Assembly (NCBI GenBank): GCA_030549775.1
Contig: CM060175.1
Coordinates: 7,812,564 to 7,876,563, forward strand
Length of the DNA stretch: 64,000 nucleotides
Direction of reading: 5' to 3'
Origin: Tamarix chinensis
Taxonomy: Eukaryota > Streptophyta > Magnoliopsida > Caryophyllales > Tamaricaceae
The position numbers and the translations under genes were made by a program. The notes beneath the pieces were generated by a model that was given only the letters and a program-made list of their open reading frames with translations, had not been told where the DNA came from and did not search any database. This document shows, piece by piece, positions 37,101 through 50,447 of this stretch. How positions within the stretch are numbered: position 1 is the stretch's first letter; every line of letters starts with the position of its first letter.

Positions 37101-39733
37101 AGAAGAGAAAATATCCTTAATATAATGACTTTTTCATTGAATAAAAAATAACACTGAGGATGTATAAAATAACACATTAGTTGATTTACGACATGAAGAT
37201 AATAAAACCTAACAATTTAGACCAGGTGTGTAGAGCAAGAAAGATCACTTTAAGAACATGCTCACAGAAAAGGGTAGATAAACATATAACGTAGACCACC
37301 AAGAAAAAGCAAGGGTAATTATCAGACTGAAAAAACAAATCAAAATAGAAAACTACGAGGGTTAAGAACTAAACCTGAAGCTTGTTGACCGCAGACCTGT
37401 CACGGTATAGGAGAACGCGCATACACTTTTCCAATAGCCTAACACCATCTTCAAAGCTCAAATTTTCATGCCACTCATCACGAAGAATGGGCCTGGACAG
37501 ATGATTTCCAAATCCAGTAGCCACATGGTTGTCTTCATAGTGCACACCAATCATATTAACCTAAATAATATTAACAACGTAGCAACCAGTCTTAAATACT
37601 CAAAAAAGAAACTTTAATCAGAAACTAGCAACACCATAAGAATGGATGAAAAAATTACCGTTCCAAGATATTTCTGTCCATTTTTTACTCCACCCAGAAC
37701 AAGGGAGTTCCACAATGGGTCAAATTTGTTACGTCGATTATACATAACACGAGTCAGGTAGTTGTGCACCTCCTTGGGCCCCAAGGAATTGCCATCATCC
37801 CACATGTTGTCATATAGGCTGAACAAATTTAAACAACCAAATAAATAAAAACAAATTACAGTTTGCAGAAAAAATAAAAAAGTGAAAGCTTTATAAATCA
37901 CACATCCACTATCAGTGATTGATTAAAATCCAAAATATTGAGATACTGCAGAGGCCCAAGCATGAAAAAAAGCTGGACATCCTGCTGCACAGCCAAAGAA
38001 AGTTGCAGAAATCCCTAAATTTAGTGAACAACTTACATAAGATCATCTAAGTATTTTAAAATCTCTTGCATATCACTCATTTCTCCACTAGCACCAAGAA
38101 GTGAATGTTTCCCAATAGGCTTCAGACGTTCCACACTCTTGTAGCGCAGAGTGGAACCATAAGAACCTGCATATATGCATTAAATGATTAATATTTATTA
38201 CTGAAGGAGGTCCACAGTGTCTCCTATGATTGTTGACATAGACCTCAATCTAAAACTTAAATATGAGAAGCCATCAGCTATTTATTTCCTAGGGAAAATA
38301 GTCCTTGTAGACAATGGTTACAAATGCCTACAGATCATCATACAAATCACCCAAACAATTAATTCCTCAGCATCGAGAAGAATTTTATTTTATTTTTAGC
38401 AGTTTGCATACTTGTTTAGAAGAAAATAAAACTAACCTTTATGTTCCAACCTACATTGGAAAACAACATTACATACATAGAAAATGGAAATTAGCTTCGA
38501 CTTTCCTCAAATAACTTTCTTTTACTCCTAGAATGACTTCCATTTTATAGAGATAGAGTTTCTCAGAAGCAGAGATTTAAGACATAAAGATACATTTTGG
38601 GCATAAAAGGTAAAACTTAATCTTACAAAATACCTGTCATATCTGCATGTATGAATAGATACAAAGTAAGAACACCCTAATTGAAATCTTCCACTTTTTT
38701 CATGCTGGCTTCCTCAGCCCACTAGATTTTTAAACCATTCATAAAAATCTAGGTATCCAGAACAAAATTGGGAAGAAAACCTATGGCCAAGACAGTTAGC
38801 AAAGGTCGAAGAAGAGAAGCTATCACTAGAAATACTGTTCACCACACGATAAGAACAGCCCCACGATGTCCAACATAAGTTATGAGCCCAATCCTTCCAG
38901 AAATAGAAATCCAACCACTGTTTTAAATCTGGAACGCTATACTAACTCATAATCATCAACGATGCTGTCAAAGTCCAGTATTATTTCCCACTTCAGGGTC
39001 AAGATATGTTGATTATAAACAGTCATAACCGCATATGAAATGATAATCTCCCAGAAAGTCAGAGATATAGAGGTAAAACCGCTAAATCAAATGATATGAG
39101 TATCCTATCCTCTTTTTGTTCCCCGCTGCCGGGAAGAAAAATGATCCCCACATCAGCAACTCAAAGTTGTGTCATCCAACCCGTTTAGAGTAGACAGGTC
39201 ACAGCTAAAGTACACTAAACGGTAATCATTGTTCCACAATTGAGCTAGATTGCTAAAAATCTGATATCAAATCAAGGTTTCAACAGGAAAAGTCATGCGA
39301 TTAAGCAACTATTAATTACCGAAGCTATATAATCAAATTCTTAAAATGCTTCTCCTATGTTCATAATACATATGTCCCAGTGTCCGCAAAGTTGTAATAC
39401 GGACTAAAGAAAAAAGAATTAGTCTCCCTTGTTTTTCGTTAAGAATTTCGAATCATACCTCCCATATCAGCAGCCATGAGGATTCCATCCTTGTACTTAA
39501 TGCCTATCACTGATGTACCAGTAACATAAGGGTATCTGCAACAATGATTTGAACTCAATCAACAAACGCATAACACCAAGTTTTACAAAATAAGCAGACA
39601 GCCAACGTGTGTAAAACCTAGATCTTCAGAATTGAACTTTAGTTCGAAACCAAAAACTAATTGCATAGAATATTTACTGGGTTCTTTGAGAGTCGCCGAC
39701 TAAACTATTGTTCTTGACGTCGCTAAAATCCAT
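34138..39733 (-). CDS. PBG1: 20S proteasome subunit beta type-4 (beta-7, PBG1), six exons
   Basis: Exons (minus): 39733-39678, 39535-39459, 38166-38037, 37818-37659, 37560-37375 and 34251-34138; all introns GT-AG; 240 residues, stop TAG, close to the usual 246 of plant PBG1. The short first exon encodes [10 protein letters not shown] up to QRT and is placed by its ATG and a donor that restores the [13 protein letters not shown] junction. Family landmarks in order: [108 protein letters not shown] and C-terminal [13 protein letters not shown]1 is a non-catalytic beta subunit of the 20S core, needed for assembly of the cytosolic and nuclear protease. Intron 5 (3.1 kb) is enlarged by foreign DNA. 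The frame is intact, so it is likely functional. Confidence 0.95.
34836..35080 (+). pseudogene. ccsA: Plastid-derived ccsA fragment in intron 5 of PBG1
   Basis: About 80 codons on the plus strand match chloroplast CcsA, the cytochrome c biogenesis protein: [20 protein letters not shown], then [19 protein letters not shown] and [14 protein letters not shown]. This includes the tryptophan-rich WWD haem-handling motif. It is the 3' part of the gene; the first two thirds are absent, and similarity fades after ICYF. Its small size and drift show a nuclear plastid insertion, not plastid DNA. It lies opposite to PBG1 and is not expected to be expressed. Confidence 0.88.
35100..35820. repeat. AT-rich simple sequence around a GC-richer patch, PBG1 intron 5
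   Basis: 35,100-35,365 and 35,620-35,820 are nearly pure A and T with (ATT)/(AAT) wording. Between them, 35,370-35,620 is a GC-richer block with AATGGACGAGC twice (about 35,435 and 35,558). I do not recognise the block; an organellar source is possible, given the ccsA fragment next door. Confidence 0.5.
35831..36049. mobile_element. MITE-like inverted repeat, PBG1 intron 5
   Basis: The ends are inverted: TGCACCAAACAATCCTGAGT on the left against TGCACCAAACATCCCCGAGT read from the right. Pairing resumes inside (GAAATTCACTGAACAACC against GAAATTCGCCAGACAACC), so most of the 219 bp could fold back. There is no ORF and no clear target duplication, so the superfamily is unassigned. Confidence 0.55.
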
Positions 39734-42700
39734 TGATCTGTTCAGTTCTCTCTGCTCTATGCAAATTTGCGAGCGTGTTACCCTTCACGCAAGAAAACCT
39801 TTTGCAGAAGTAACAACGGACTCTCGATCAACTTTCAAAGCTATAAGCTACTCGGGCAACAAAACGAGTCGGATCATAAATTCGAAATAAAATGACAAGG
39901 ATGTGGGTGTGCATAAGTGGATAAAGTCCATGAAGAGTTTAGCCCAAGCCCACTTATCCCCCAGCCCTCCTGCATTGTTGTATCTAAATTCATGTGTCGA
40001 GTTATTCCAATATCATCTACACTCATAGATTGAGTTTTTCGATACGGTCTCATTTTTTTACTTAACTTAGACCAAATATACGATATAGTAAGATTTTATA
40101 AAGTTGATTTGATCCAAATAATTTAATCTAGAATTAAAAAATTAAGTATAATCTCAATACGAAAAATACTAATTAATCTGAAAATATTTTATATTTAGCT
40201 AACATAATAATAATTCATATCCAAAATAATTCAAATCAAAATAATTCAACCTAAAAATAACTCAATACGTACCTAAACAAAAACTCAATAATAACTTAAC
40301 CTAAACTTACCTAATTGGAACTTACTTACCATAAAATAATCCAACTTGACTCTGACATAATTCCAAACTTAATTCAAACTAAAGTCAAATTCGATCCACT
40401 AATGTAACATTTTACCTTATATAAATTGCAACATAAATATTAATAAACTATATTATTAATAAACTATATTATTAATAAATAAAATTTTGAAAAAAAATAT
40501 ACAACAACTATAACAACAAATAAAACAAATTTAGTAAGACTCTATTATCCTTACATAATTTTAATATTATATGAGCGTCGATTAGATTTTATCATAGAAC
40601 TTTCTATTATTATTGTTATAAACATAAAAACTATAATAATTATGATATATATTATTATAATAAGAATAATAAATTTATATAGGTATTTACTAATAATGAT
40701 GATTATTATATTTCTAAAGCTGATAATAATAACAATAATAATTATAATTATTATAACATCCATGAAAATCATTATAATTATGTATATAATAACATTTATA
40801 ACAATAACTATAATAATACTAATATTAATAATAATATTTTTTTATTATTGTTACACATTTTATGATAAAAATTTGTTATATGATTACATATATTATGATA
40901 AAAATCACTATAATAAGCATTAAAATAATAATAAATCACAAAATTTAATGTATTTATTATATTAAATTAATATCAATCAATATGAATATAAATTATGAAC
41001 TAAATTAACTTGACTCAAACCCAATATAAGTTAGAGATAGACCCAAATTAAACCCAAAGAATTAGACCTGAACCCGACCCGATATTTTTCTTATATAAAA
41101 TAATTCAACCTAATACAGATCTAATCCAAATCAATGTTATCCTTGTTAGACCTAAACATGACTCGATGCCATAATAAACTCAATTTTAACCCAACCTAAA
41201 TTTACCCTATCCAAACCCTACACTTATGACATGTTTTCCACCTTTAGATACAGTTTTGTATTTTTATAAACACATGAGATAACCCTTAGCTATACTACAT
41301 GTTGACCTGCCCCGTTAACTTTAGAAAAATTCAAACATTTTGATGCAAAATGATAATTTTACCCTTACCTATATTACTTATCATTCCCACTTTATTGCCA
41401 TCACCTAATTCCCTCTTCTTATTCAATAAAAAATACCTAATATTCCTCTAATAGTAAAAGACCTTCATTACATGTTTTTCACAAACTTTCATTAATTACT
41501 TGTAATCATTGTATTTTCATTAAATTTTTTTAGTTTTTTAATACAAATTCAACCACCAAAAACACATGAATCAAATTCAAATTTGAACCATATTAATTAC
41601 AAAAAATCTTCAAATTTAGACAATGATAAGAAACTTATTTGAACTAATTATAATTTGAATCGGTTAAATAAACAAAAAATCAGCTAAACAATCAAACATG
41701 ATTAATCTATCTTGAAAAATTTTGCCACAAAAAAAAGGATATTTCCAAAAAATAGGAACGTGTAGAGGAGTTGAATAAATGATCTGAATCTTTAAAAAAA
41801 ATCGTTCCAAGAACAACCATGGACCTCGAATGGGGAGAGATTGTGTTGTAGTAGGGAGGCCAAAATCAAACACCAAAATCCCAAGTCTCAGTTCTTAAAG
41901 CTTGGTTAGCCAAATCTAAGGCAGAAAAACACAAATCGAAGGAGAGTATCAACATTGATTAACATAGAATTAGTTATCTAATCTTGGAATCAACTCAATA
42001 AGATTCACTCTAAGAAGCCATGAAAACCACAAAAATTGAACTGGAACAACAAATAGCATCAATACAATATCTAAGCCAACAATGAACCAAAAACATTATC
42101 TGAAGCTTTGATTTATAGGTCTAAGACATGCTAGTGGTGTTGCAATGGTTACAAGCTAGTTGTTCAGGGGTTGTCAGTTGCAGGTAAGGCTATAAATGAG
42201 TTAAGATAACCCATGAGCCTGCTTGACTCACGTTTTTAGTCAAAGAATCCAATCCCAATCCCAAAAAAGGTTTGGATCTAATCATTTATAACTTAGGATC
42301 ATAAACTTGCCTCATCTCAACTTGTTAAAAAAACCAATTTAGCTTGTTTGTTTAATTAAATGAGTCAAGCCCAAGCCCATGAGTGTTTGACTTGGCTCGG
42401 CTTATTTAAAACCCAAGTTGTAGAGCTTCTTCTTACATGTGTTTGCATTGTCTAACTATCTTGGTGACAAAGATGGATTTGCGGTGGTGGAATGGAGATA
42501 AAAGGTGGTAGTGATGGAGATGGAATGGAGAGGTGAGAGATGGCAGCTATTTGATTAGCTATAGGTGGTATGGTGCAAGTTGAAAGGATAGAGTTAGGTG
42601 TTTCTCCCTATTTTATTTGTTAATGGAGGAGGGATGAAAGGTTGTTTTTAGAGTTAGAGGGGGGAAATAGGGTTTAACAAGGGTTTTTTTTACCTAGTTG

Positions 42701-43199
42701 AATGTAGTCTTTGTTTGATTGAGAAGATGAATGATGAGTAAGGAGTAAGAACAAAGTAAAATGTTGGGAGAGGGATAAGGATTGTATGTTTACTTTTAAG
42801 GATATTTTAGGTATCTAAATTTATATAATAGGAGGGGAAGGGCTTTGAGTTATGAAGGGAATTAGTGTATAAATGAGGGAGGGGTGACATAATCTTCTTA
42901 CATACTCTCACTTGAATTTTTATTTTGAATTTAACAAACAAGTCAACAAGTATTATAGAAAAAAACTTATCTTGTATGTAATCCTCAAAACTTAGTATTA
43001 TACTAAGCATATCTAAAAAACTCAATATATACCATATACTTTGCCTAAACTCATGGTTATATTGTTCATTTTTCTTTTTTTCTTTTTTATTTTAAATGCC
43101 TAAAGACATTTTATTAAGGATTAATTCCACGCACCCGCAACATCATCGATTCATCATACATCAAAGTTGGACAAGAATTAATAAATATAAGATAGTATA
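39734..43199. other. AT-rich intergenic DNA upstream of PBG1
   Basis: No gene is recognised. 40,560-40,930 is ATA/ATT simple sequence whose Ile-rich ORFs on both strands are artefacts. 42,188-42,430 resembles the 17,020-17,287 MITE (AAGGCTATAAATGAGTTAAG, GACTTGGCTCGGCTTATTTAAA) but its ends are unclear. The PBG1 promoter must lie just above 39,733. Confidence 0.45.
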
Positions 43200-43520
43200 T
43201 ATTGTTACATTAGCAAGAGTATGAACAACTCCATTAGAGCATCTTGGAATATAATGAAGTGAAAACGAAGCACCATATCTTGGTAGTGCCTAAATAATCA
43301 TCAAGTCTTCTTTATGATATATAGTCATATGATTGTTAAAACGGTCTGGCACTGTAGGGGAACCAAAGTTAACAAAAATATTTGTGAATCCTTCATCGAT
43401 AGTCCTAGTTAAGCCTATAAAACATAATAACTCTTCGACTATATATTCAATATTATAAAATAGATTGTCCTCTTTGAAATTCTAAATCACAATGCTGATA
43501 GTCATTTCCAAGTATGATAT
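43200..43520 (-). pseudogene. Degenerate RNase H-like fragment
   Basis: On the minus strand, SFSLHYIPRCSNGVVHTLAN resembles the end of the plant RVT_3/LINE RNase H domain (typical pattern: Y.PR..N..AH.LA). Upstream residues ILNFKEDNL and VEELL fit the same domain. A stop and extra residues lie between them. This is probably a LINE relic. Confidence 0.4.
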
Positions 43521-44337
43521 ATCGCATGAATCTTCATGAAATTATCAATATCAAGCATCCATCTTAATTAATAAAGATGAAGAAGAGTGTGTAAACCAAA
43601 AAATCCACCCAAAAAGCCAAAGAAATAGCAACTTTTTGTGATATTTAGAAACTTAAATATAGATAATAAGACAAGATAGAAGAAAGTGAGGAGAAAATTT
43701 CTTATTCATTCGTATATATGAACTATCTTGCATATATAATTCATTGTATCCCATATATATAGTGTAATACCTCAAAATTTTGCTAAACCTAATCCCGTAT
43801 AATTAACACCTTAATCCAATCCTATTTTGGAGAAAATTTTAATTTAGCCTTACCCAAATTCCTTAATCCCAAAATCATAACCTAGTCCAAATCTTTGACC
43901 CGGATAAATTATATTTCACAACCCGACCTTAATTCAGGTAGATTTATATCATTAATCCTACCTATTTTAGCTAATCAAAATTGAATCTAAATCCTAACCT
44001 CAACCTTTTTCCTTTTTCTTTTCTTTCGCTTTTCCCCTTTTCCTACCTCCTTCTTGGGCCATTATTGTGGTGTGAGAGATTTTTCATCTCCTACAACACA
44101 CCACCATCCCTTTCAACTATCCTCTCCCATATCTTTCACTGATTTTTTCTATACTCCCTCATGCCCCTATTACTACTATTCCCATCATCCTCTGCATCTT
44201 CCCATTGCGCACGCCGCCGCCATACATACATACATACATACATATACATATACATTACTCATCTCTCTTACTCTTTCATTTGCATTGCCTCATTTGTTGA
44301 CCATTTTTTGTCAACATAACCCCCGAGCCAACACCTT

Positions 44338-44410
44338 TTCTTCTTCTTCTTCTTCTTCTTCTTCTTCTTCTTCTTCATCATCATCATCTTCTTCTTCTTC
44401 TTCTTCTTCT
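44338..44410. repeat. (CTT)n microsatellite
   Basis: CTT units interrupted by a few CAT units, inside the CT-rich part of the outer LTR. Confidence 0.9.
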
Positions 44411-46809
44411 CCCTTCCACTGCCCTATTTTTTTCCCAACGTCGAGCACCACCATCACTACCATGCACCATCATAGTCATTAGTCACCAAGCGCTGCCCAA
44501 AGCTTGGTAGATCACAACCACCACATCACTCTCCCACATCATCGTCAACTATTGTCATCCACCACAGTTGTTTTCTCCTCTTCTTTCCTTGCATCTGTCA
44601 CATTTTTTATGAGGCGCACGGCTTGTGCACGGTCTCTCATATGGTCGTGCACTAGTATTTTTTCTTATCGCATGCATGTGCATACTTACACAGCTCGTAC
44701 ACTGCCTCGCCACACCCATGTGCCCCTATTTGTTATTACTTGTGCATATGTTGCATGAACACGACCGTGCCTCTTCACACAGTATGCCTATGCAGGTTCC
44801 TAGCTCTCAGTTTGAGCATGCACCACCTACAGCACGCCCTTGCAGCCCCATCTTTTTAGCCATGCACTCTTTTTTCACACCCAAACAACTCCAAAATTTC
44901 ACCATAGCACCACCATACTTTCCACCACACTTCCACACAACTCAAGATTCCCTTTGACTTTGGTTATTTCCATATTTAACCTCCTTTAGCTTAACTTTTT
45001 CCTCGATTATAATCTTTGAGCCTATTTGTGTATTATCTTTTTTTCGTATATGATTTTCCAACGATCTCGGAGTAGGAGGTTTAGGATTTATGTGCATAGA
45101 ACCGAGTGTCTTTGTTGTTAAGGATACATGTCGTAGCTAGGACTTTATGTGTATGTGTATATATATGTGATTTTATGTTGTACATGTTATATGAATGATG
45201 TTATCTTATGATATGATACTTTGATAGTCATGGAATTTAAAAGTACATATTTAGGGAATAACGCTGGATATGGTATCTGAAATACCCCAAAATTTTAATC
45301 CTAGAAATTTTAACTAAATAAGGGTTTATTAGAAAAATTAATCTAATAAATTATTTTATTAAAATATAGGGAGTTATTTAGGGACAATCAAGGGAAAATG
45401 ATAAATAAGTTAATTAGAAAAATTTAGGGAGTATTGCTAATTTAAATGGGATTAAAAGAAAAATTATCCAAAATATCCTAAATTAATCTAAAAAGGAATT
45501 AATTATTATTTTCTAAATATTATTATTTTAAATAACCCAAAAACACCAAAATACCCAACCCACATATTTTTCTCTTTCTTTTTGTTTTTCTTTTCTTTTC
45601 TTTCTTTTTCTTCCTCTTTTTCCCTTTTTCTTTTCTTCCTCTCTTTCCCTTTTCTTTTTTTTCCTTCCCCCCCTCAACCTTCGCCAGCCCGCTTGTGCAG
45701 CCCAGCTTCCTCCCTCCCTACGCGGCCCAGGCCCACGCCGCTTCCCTCCATCTTTTCTTTCTTTCTTTTCCAGCTGGTCCAGTTTCTTTTTTTTCTTTCC
45801 TTCTTTTTCCTCCCAGGACTGCCCGATCCCGACCCTTATTCTTCCTTGAGGCACGGGCGGCGACCGAGGAGTTGTAACCTAGCCCTCCACTGGCCACCAT
45901 CACCGCCCACCGTCCTTCCCTCCCTCTCCCGTCTCTTTTGTTCATTTTTTCGACCCCAACCGGCCTATTCTCCTCTTCCGAGCACCCTGCCCCTTTCCCT
46001 TTCCCTTTTCCCTCGACCTTGTAGCCCCTGCCATGGCAGAACCGCCTCGATTGCCACCATCGGGCGGCATGCCTAGAATCTGCGCCTCCCTTGTTTTCTT
46101 CCCCTTGTCATTTCCCACCCAATCGACCTATAAATACCCCATAGGATGCCTTAATTCGGTTTCTGATTTCGAAACCCAGAATTCGCCCCTTCTCACAGTC
46201 GCCCCTTTAGACGAGTAGTCCACCGCCACCGCCCATTTTCACCAGCCAAACCACCCCCAAAACTACCCCTTGCATCACCCTCTACCTAACTAAACCCTCC
46301 TCATCCCTTTATTTCCCCTGCACAAGCCACCCCAGCCGTGCAAAGTTGCCCTCCCAAACAACCAACTTCTGCCCCTGCCGCCCTTTGCACCGCCGCCCGC
46401 CGCCATTTCTACCACCACCAACGCCACCTCTACCCTCCAAAACAACCAGGGGAGCCTCCTCTACCTCCCCACACCTCCCTTTCTCCCTGCCTCCCTCTCC
46501 TCCTCCCTCCTTTCTCCTTCTTCCACCACCTCCAATTCCCATAATCGCCGCTGCCGCCGTCGGTGCCACCACTACCCTTAGGTGGTTCTCTAACCTTCCC
46601 AACCCTTAAACCCATTTTATACAAGTATTAGTTATCTAATAATATTAATGGTATTATCTATATTTTTTTAATGCCATTATTATTATTACTACTACTACTT
46701 AACCTAACCTTGGAAATATTTATAACTAATGTTACTATTAATGGAGATCTACAATTTTAGTATTATCATGATAGCCCTTGTTGTTGGTGTTGTTGTTGTT
46801 TTTAATAAT

Positions 46810-47167
<358 letters not shown>

Positions 47168-49027
47168 TAATACTTAAGCCTTAATATTATTATTACTTAA
47201 TATTTGAATAGTGCTAATATTACTCCTAATGCCTTTATTACCAACATTATTACTATAATATTATTATTATTTATTAATGTTATTATTTTTATTATTTTGC
47301 TATTATTATTGTGGTAAAAATATTCGAACCCTTATATTATCATTATTTCAAATATGACTATTATCACTATTACCTTTAGTAATATTAGTACTTGGTTAGT
47401 ATTACTAATATTATATTATTATTTTATCCCTAAAGCCATTATTAGCCTTAGACTTAAAGATACTAAGGTTTCTATTACTAGGGGCATTAGTATTACTATT
47501 ATTATTATTATCACTATTTTGCTATAACTAGTACTAGTACTATTATTAGAAGAAATAAAGTCATTAGGTTAATAATATATATATGGCTATAAATATTAAC
47601 ATAAACATATTTTGACTAGTAATATCTAGTAGGCTAACTTGAGAATAAAAACCCTAGTTTTACTTGTAAAGCCCCTTTAATAATAGTAACCCTAATCTTA
47701 TACTGAAATAAGAAATAATAGTATTTTTGGTAGGAAGGAAACCAATCCTTAGTTTTTCCCTCTTATAGGTGAATCAAGCCAAAACCCTAAGGAGGCGTAG
47801 GAGCGTGCTCAAAGCCCGGCGTCGTTTTAGGTAAGGATGTAGCTAAGGCCCATGTGTGTTGTGTGACTTGTATGCCTTGGATGCTATATATATCATGCTA
47901 TGTCGTGCATCGTATGATTGTCATTAACTTGTCTTATGTGTAGCGCAGCTTAGAGTTGAGGTATGTTTGTGTATTCCTTATGGCATGAGTATGATATGTA
48001 TATATGGTGATTATGATTTGATATGATATGACCTTCTAGGACATGCATACTAGGATGATTGTTAATATGATATGGGGATGAAAGGATAAAAAGAAAGAAA
48101 ATGGGAAGTGAGTTTACTAAGGGGGATATGAGGTTGACCAAAAATACATTGTGATCCATGAGAGGAAAATAAAGAGAACGAGATGACCAAAATGAAAAAG
48201 ATATAGGAACCATGCATGGGAATTTTAGGGTTTGCATGGGGACTTCGAGAGTTTGCATGGGGTGGATATAACTTGCATGGAGATGATCTTTATATGAGAA
48301 ATGTTGTTTTAGGGTGTAAATAAGCTAAGGGGGGTTGTGGAGTGATTGGAGACTTGGGACAAAAAATAATACGTAGGTGGGTGTAAGGGTGTATAAGGGA
48401 CCCGATTAGGGTTTTGAGAGGAAGCACTAATCTAGAAAAGAAAATGTGGAAGTAAAAATAAATAAGGGAGAGTGGAGTACGGATTAAGAATGGAAATTCA
48501 TTTTATAAAGGGTGAGTAAGGGTTCCATGGGAGAGAAGAGTCTTTGGGGGAAAAAGAGAGAGGTTGCTTGTGGGAGAAGAAAGGTACTAGGGTTGAAGTG
48601 GCCAACTAAGGTTTTTCGGTCACATGTGGAATCGAGGGGGTAAAATAATGTGATTTGGGATTGGATCTAAATGAGATAAGGTGTGGGGCAATAAATGAAG
48701 TAATGGTAGTGTAAGTGAGAGAAAGTTGGGCCACATAGGTCCAATTAGGGTTTTTAAGGGAAAACCTTAGAGGGTGATAGTAGGTGGAGTTTGATATCAT
48801 AAGGTGTTGGGCCTTAACCCGCACCCTTAGGAGTTGGTTTTCATTATGTGTAAGTGTAAGGGGGAAATGATATCGAGGCGTTATAAGGGGAGCAGGAGTC
48901 TCAAGATATGAGACAGGCCCCCTTGAGAGGATATAGGTAGAATGTTATTAACATGTATGTCAAGGGTGAAATGTTTATGGAATAAGACACAAATAATATA
49001 CTATTCATTTAAAGAGAAAGATTGTTA

Positions 49028-49290
49028 AGCCGGACCCAGACCGGTCCACCGGAAAATAATAGTGGCCAGATGCATTTTTCTCTACATGACCATTCCATAG
49101 TCTATAATAGTGGGGGTTTTCGTGCTCAACAAACCAAACATAATGATGATAAGACATGGGAAAGATACGAAGTAATTATAATGAAACATCATGTGAGTCG
49201 GGGCCAGACCGGTCCACCGCCGAATAATAGTGGCCAGGAGCATTTTGCCCTGCATGACCGGTCCACCAGCAATAATATTGGGGTTCCCAC
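49028..49290. repeat. 60-bp-type modules in the inner solo LTR
   Basis: Two clear units read GACCGGTCCACCG, then AATAATAGTGGCCAG, then GCATTTT and CCCTGCATGACC or variants (starting about 49,038 and 49,207), each followed by a partial unit. They are the counterparts of 8461-8755 and 61,440-61,640. The ORF 49,022-49,348 spans them but has no known product. Confidence 0.7.
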
Positions 49291-50447
49291 ACTCACATGG
49301 ATTGATGAAGACTATGATGTGAATCGACTATATTTACCAGAGATCTAAAAAATAAGTCTACCCGGACCATTGTCGGCCTTCATCATATGTATTAGTACAT
49401 GTTGCTTATGTGATTATGACATGTATGTTATGTTGTATGGTTTGTATGTTTGGCCTTAGTACATGGTTACCTTACTCAGTACATAGCGTACTGATCACCC
49501 GTTTCATGGGTGTTGCTCATTCCCACGAGCAGAAGACCCGTCTGAGTTTGTGCAGGTAGGGGATGACATTGTCCATGCCTACGACACCTACAAGGCATCA
49601 GGCGGGGTTGAGCGTTGAGCCTAGACCTAACCTGGGGATCCAGAGCGACTTGGCCAGACTTTGTTTTCTTTTGACTTAACCATGTATCGTTTTATTTTAG
49701 CTATGTCATATCGTACGATGTTTTATGTTTTGGTAAAGATCTAGTTGCTTATTCTTTGGATTGTAATCATAAACCACACTCTGATTTCTGTATGACTTGT
49801 GTTTTATTAATAACTTGTGCTTTTATTAATGACCTGTGCTTTGCATCAACCTGTTTAGCCTTAGCATTTAGTACTGGAACGGTAGGAGTGAGCTGATCTG
49901 GTACTAAGTGTGGCGATAATGCCCCCTAAATTTACGATTTTATTATTTCACTTCCATCAAACCTTATTAATTAAACAAAAATTTTCAGTAGTAAATTTTG
50001 GAGGTGTCACAGTATCTATGTAAATAATTGAGGATATATGTTCCAAATAAATATTGAAGATTTATATCTAATAGTATTGAGATTTATAAAGTCTTGGGAG
50101 ACTATGAACATTTTTAACTACCTAAGTGTATGATGGTCATTTGAAGATAATTATGTGGGCATGGTTATATTATTTAATTATATATCTTGTATATCTATAC
50201 GAGTCCCATGTGATAATATTGAATACACAATCAACTCTAATAAGATACTAATCATTTAAAGTTTCCTCAATTTCTATTTATCATATTTTACTTTAATATT
50301 GTTTTGTCTTGTGATTGATGTAATGATGGTATGGTAAGCCAGACTTATGTCAATTACGACGGTAATACCAGGCTATTTATTTGATAATACACTTTCGATT
50401 AAAATAAAAATAAAAATTATTTAAGATTTTAGAAGTGTTACATATAG

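Noticed and set aside
40551..40923. Overlapping Ile-rich ORFs on both strands
   Set aside because: They are ATA/ATT simple sequence with no domain.
45528..46624. Several ORFs of 60-164 codons on both strands
   Set aside because: They lie in CT-rich LTR sequence and consist of low-complexity Phe/Ser/Pro or Lys/Glu/Gly runs, open on both strands at once, which reflects base composition and not coding.
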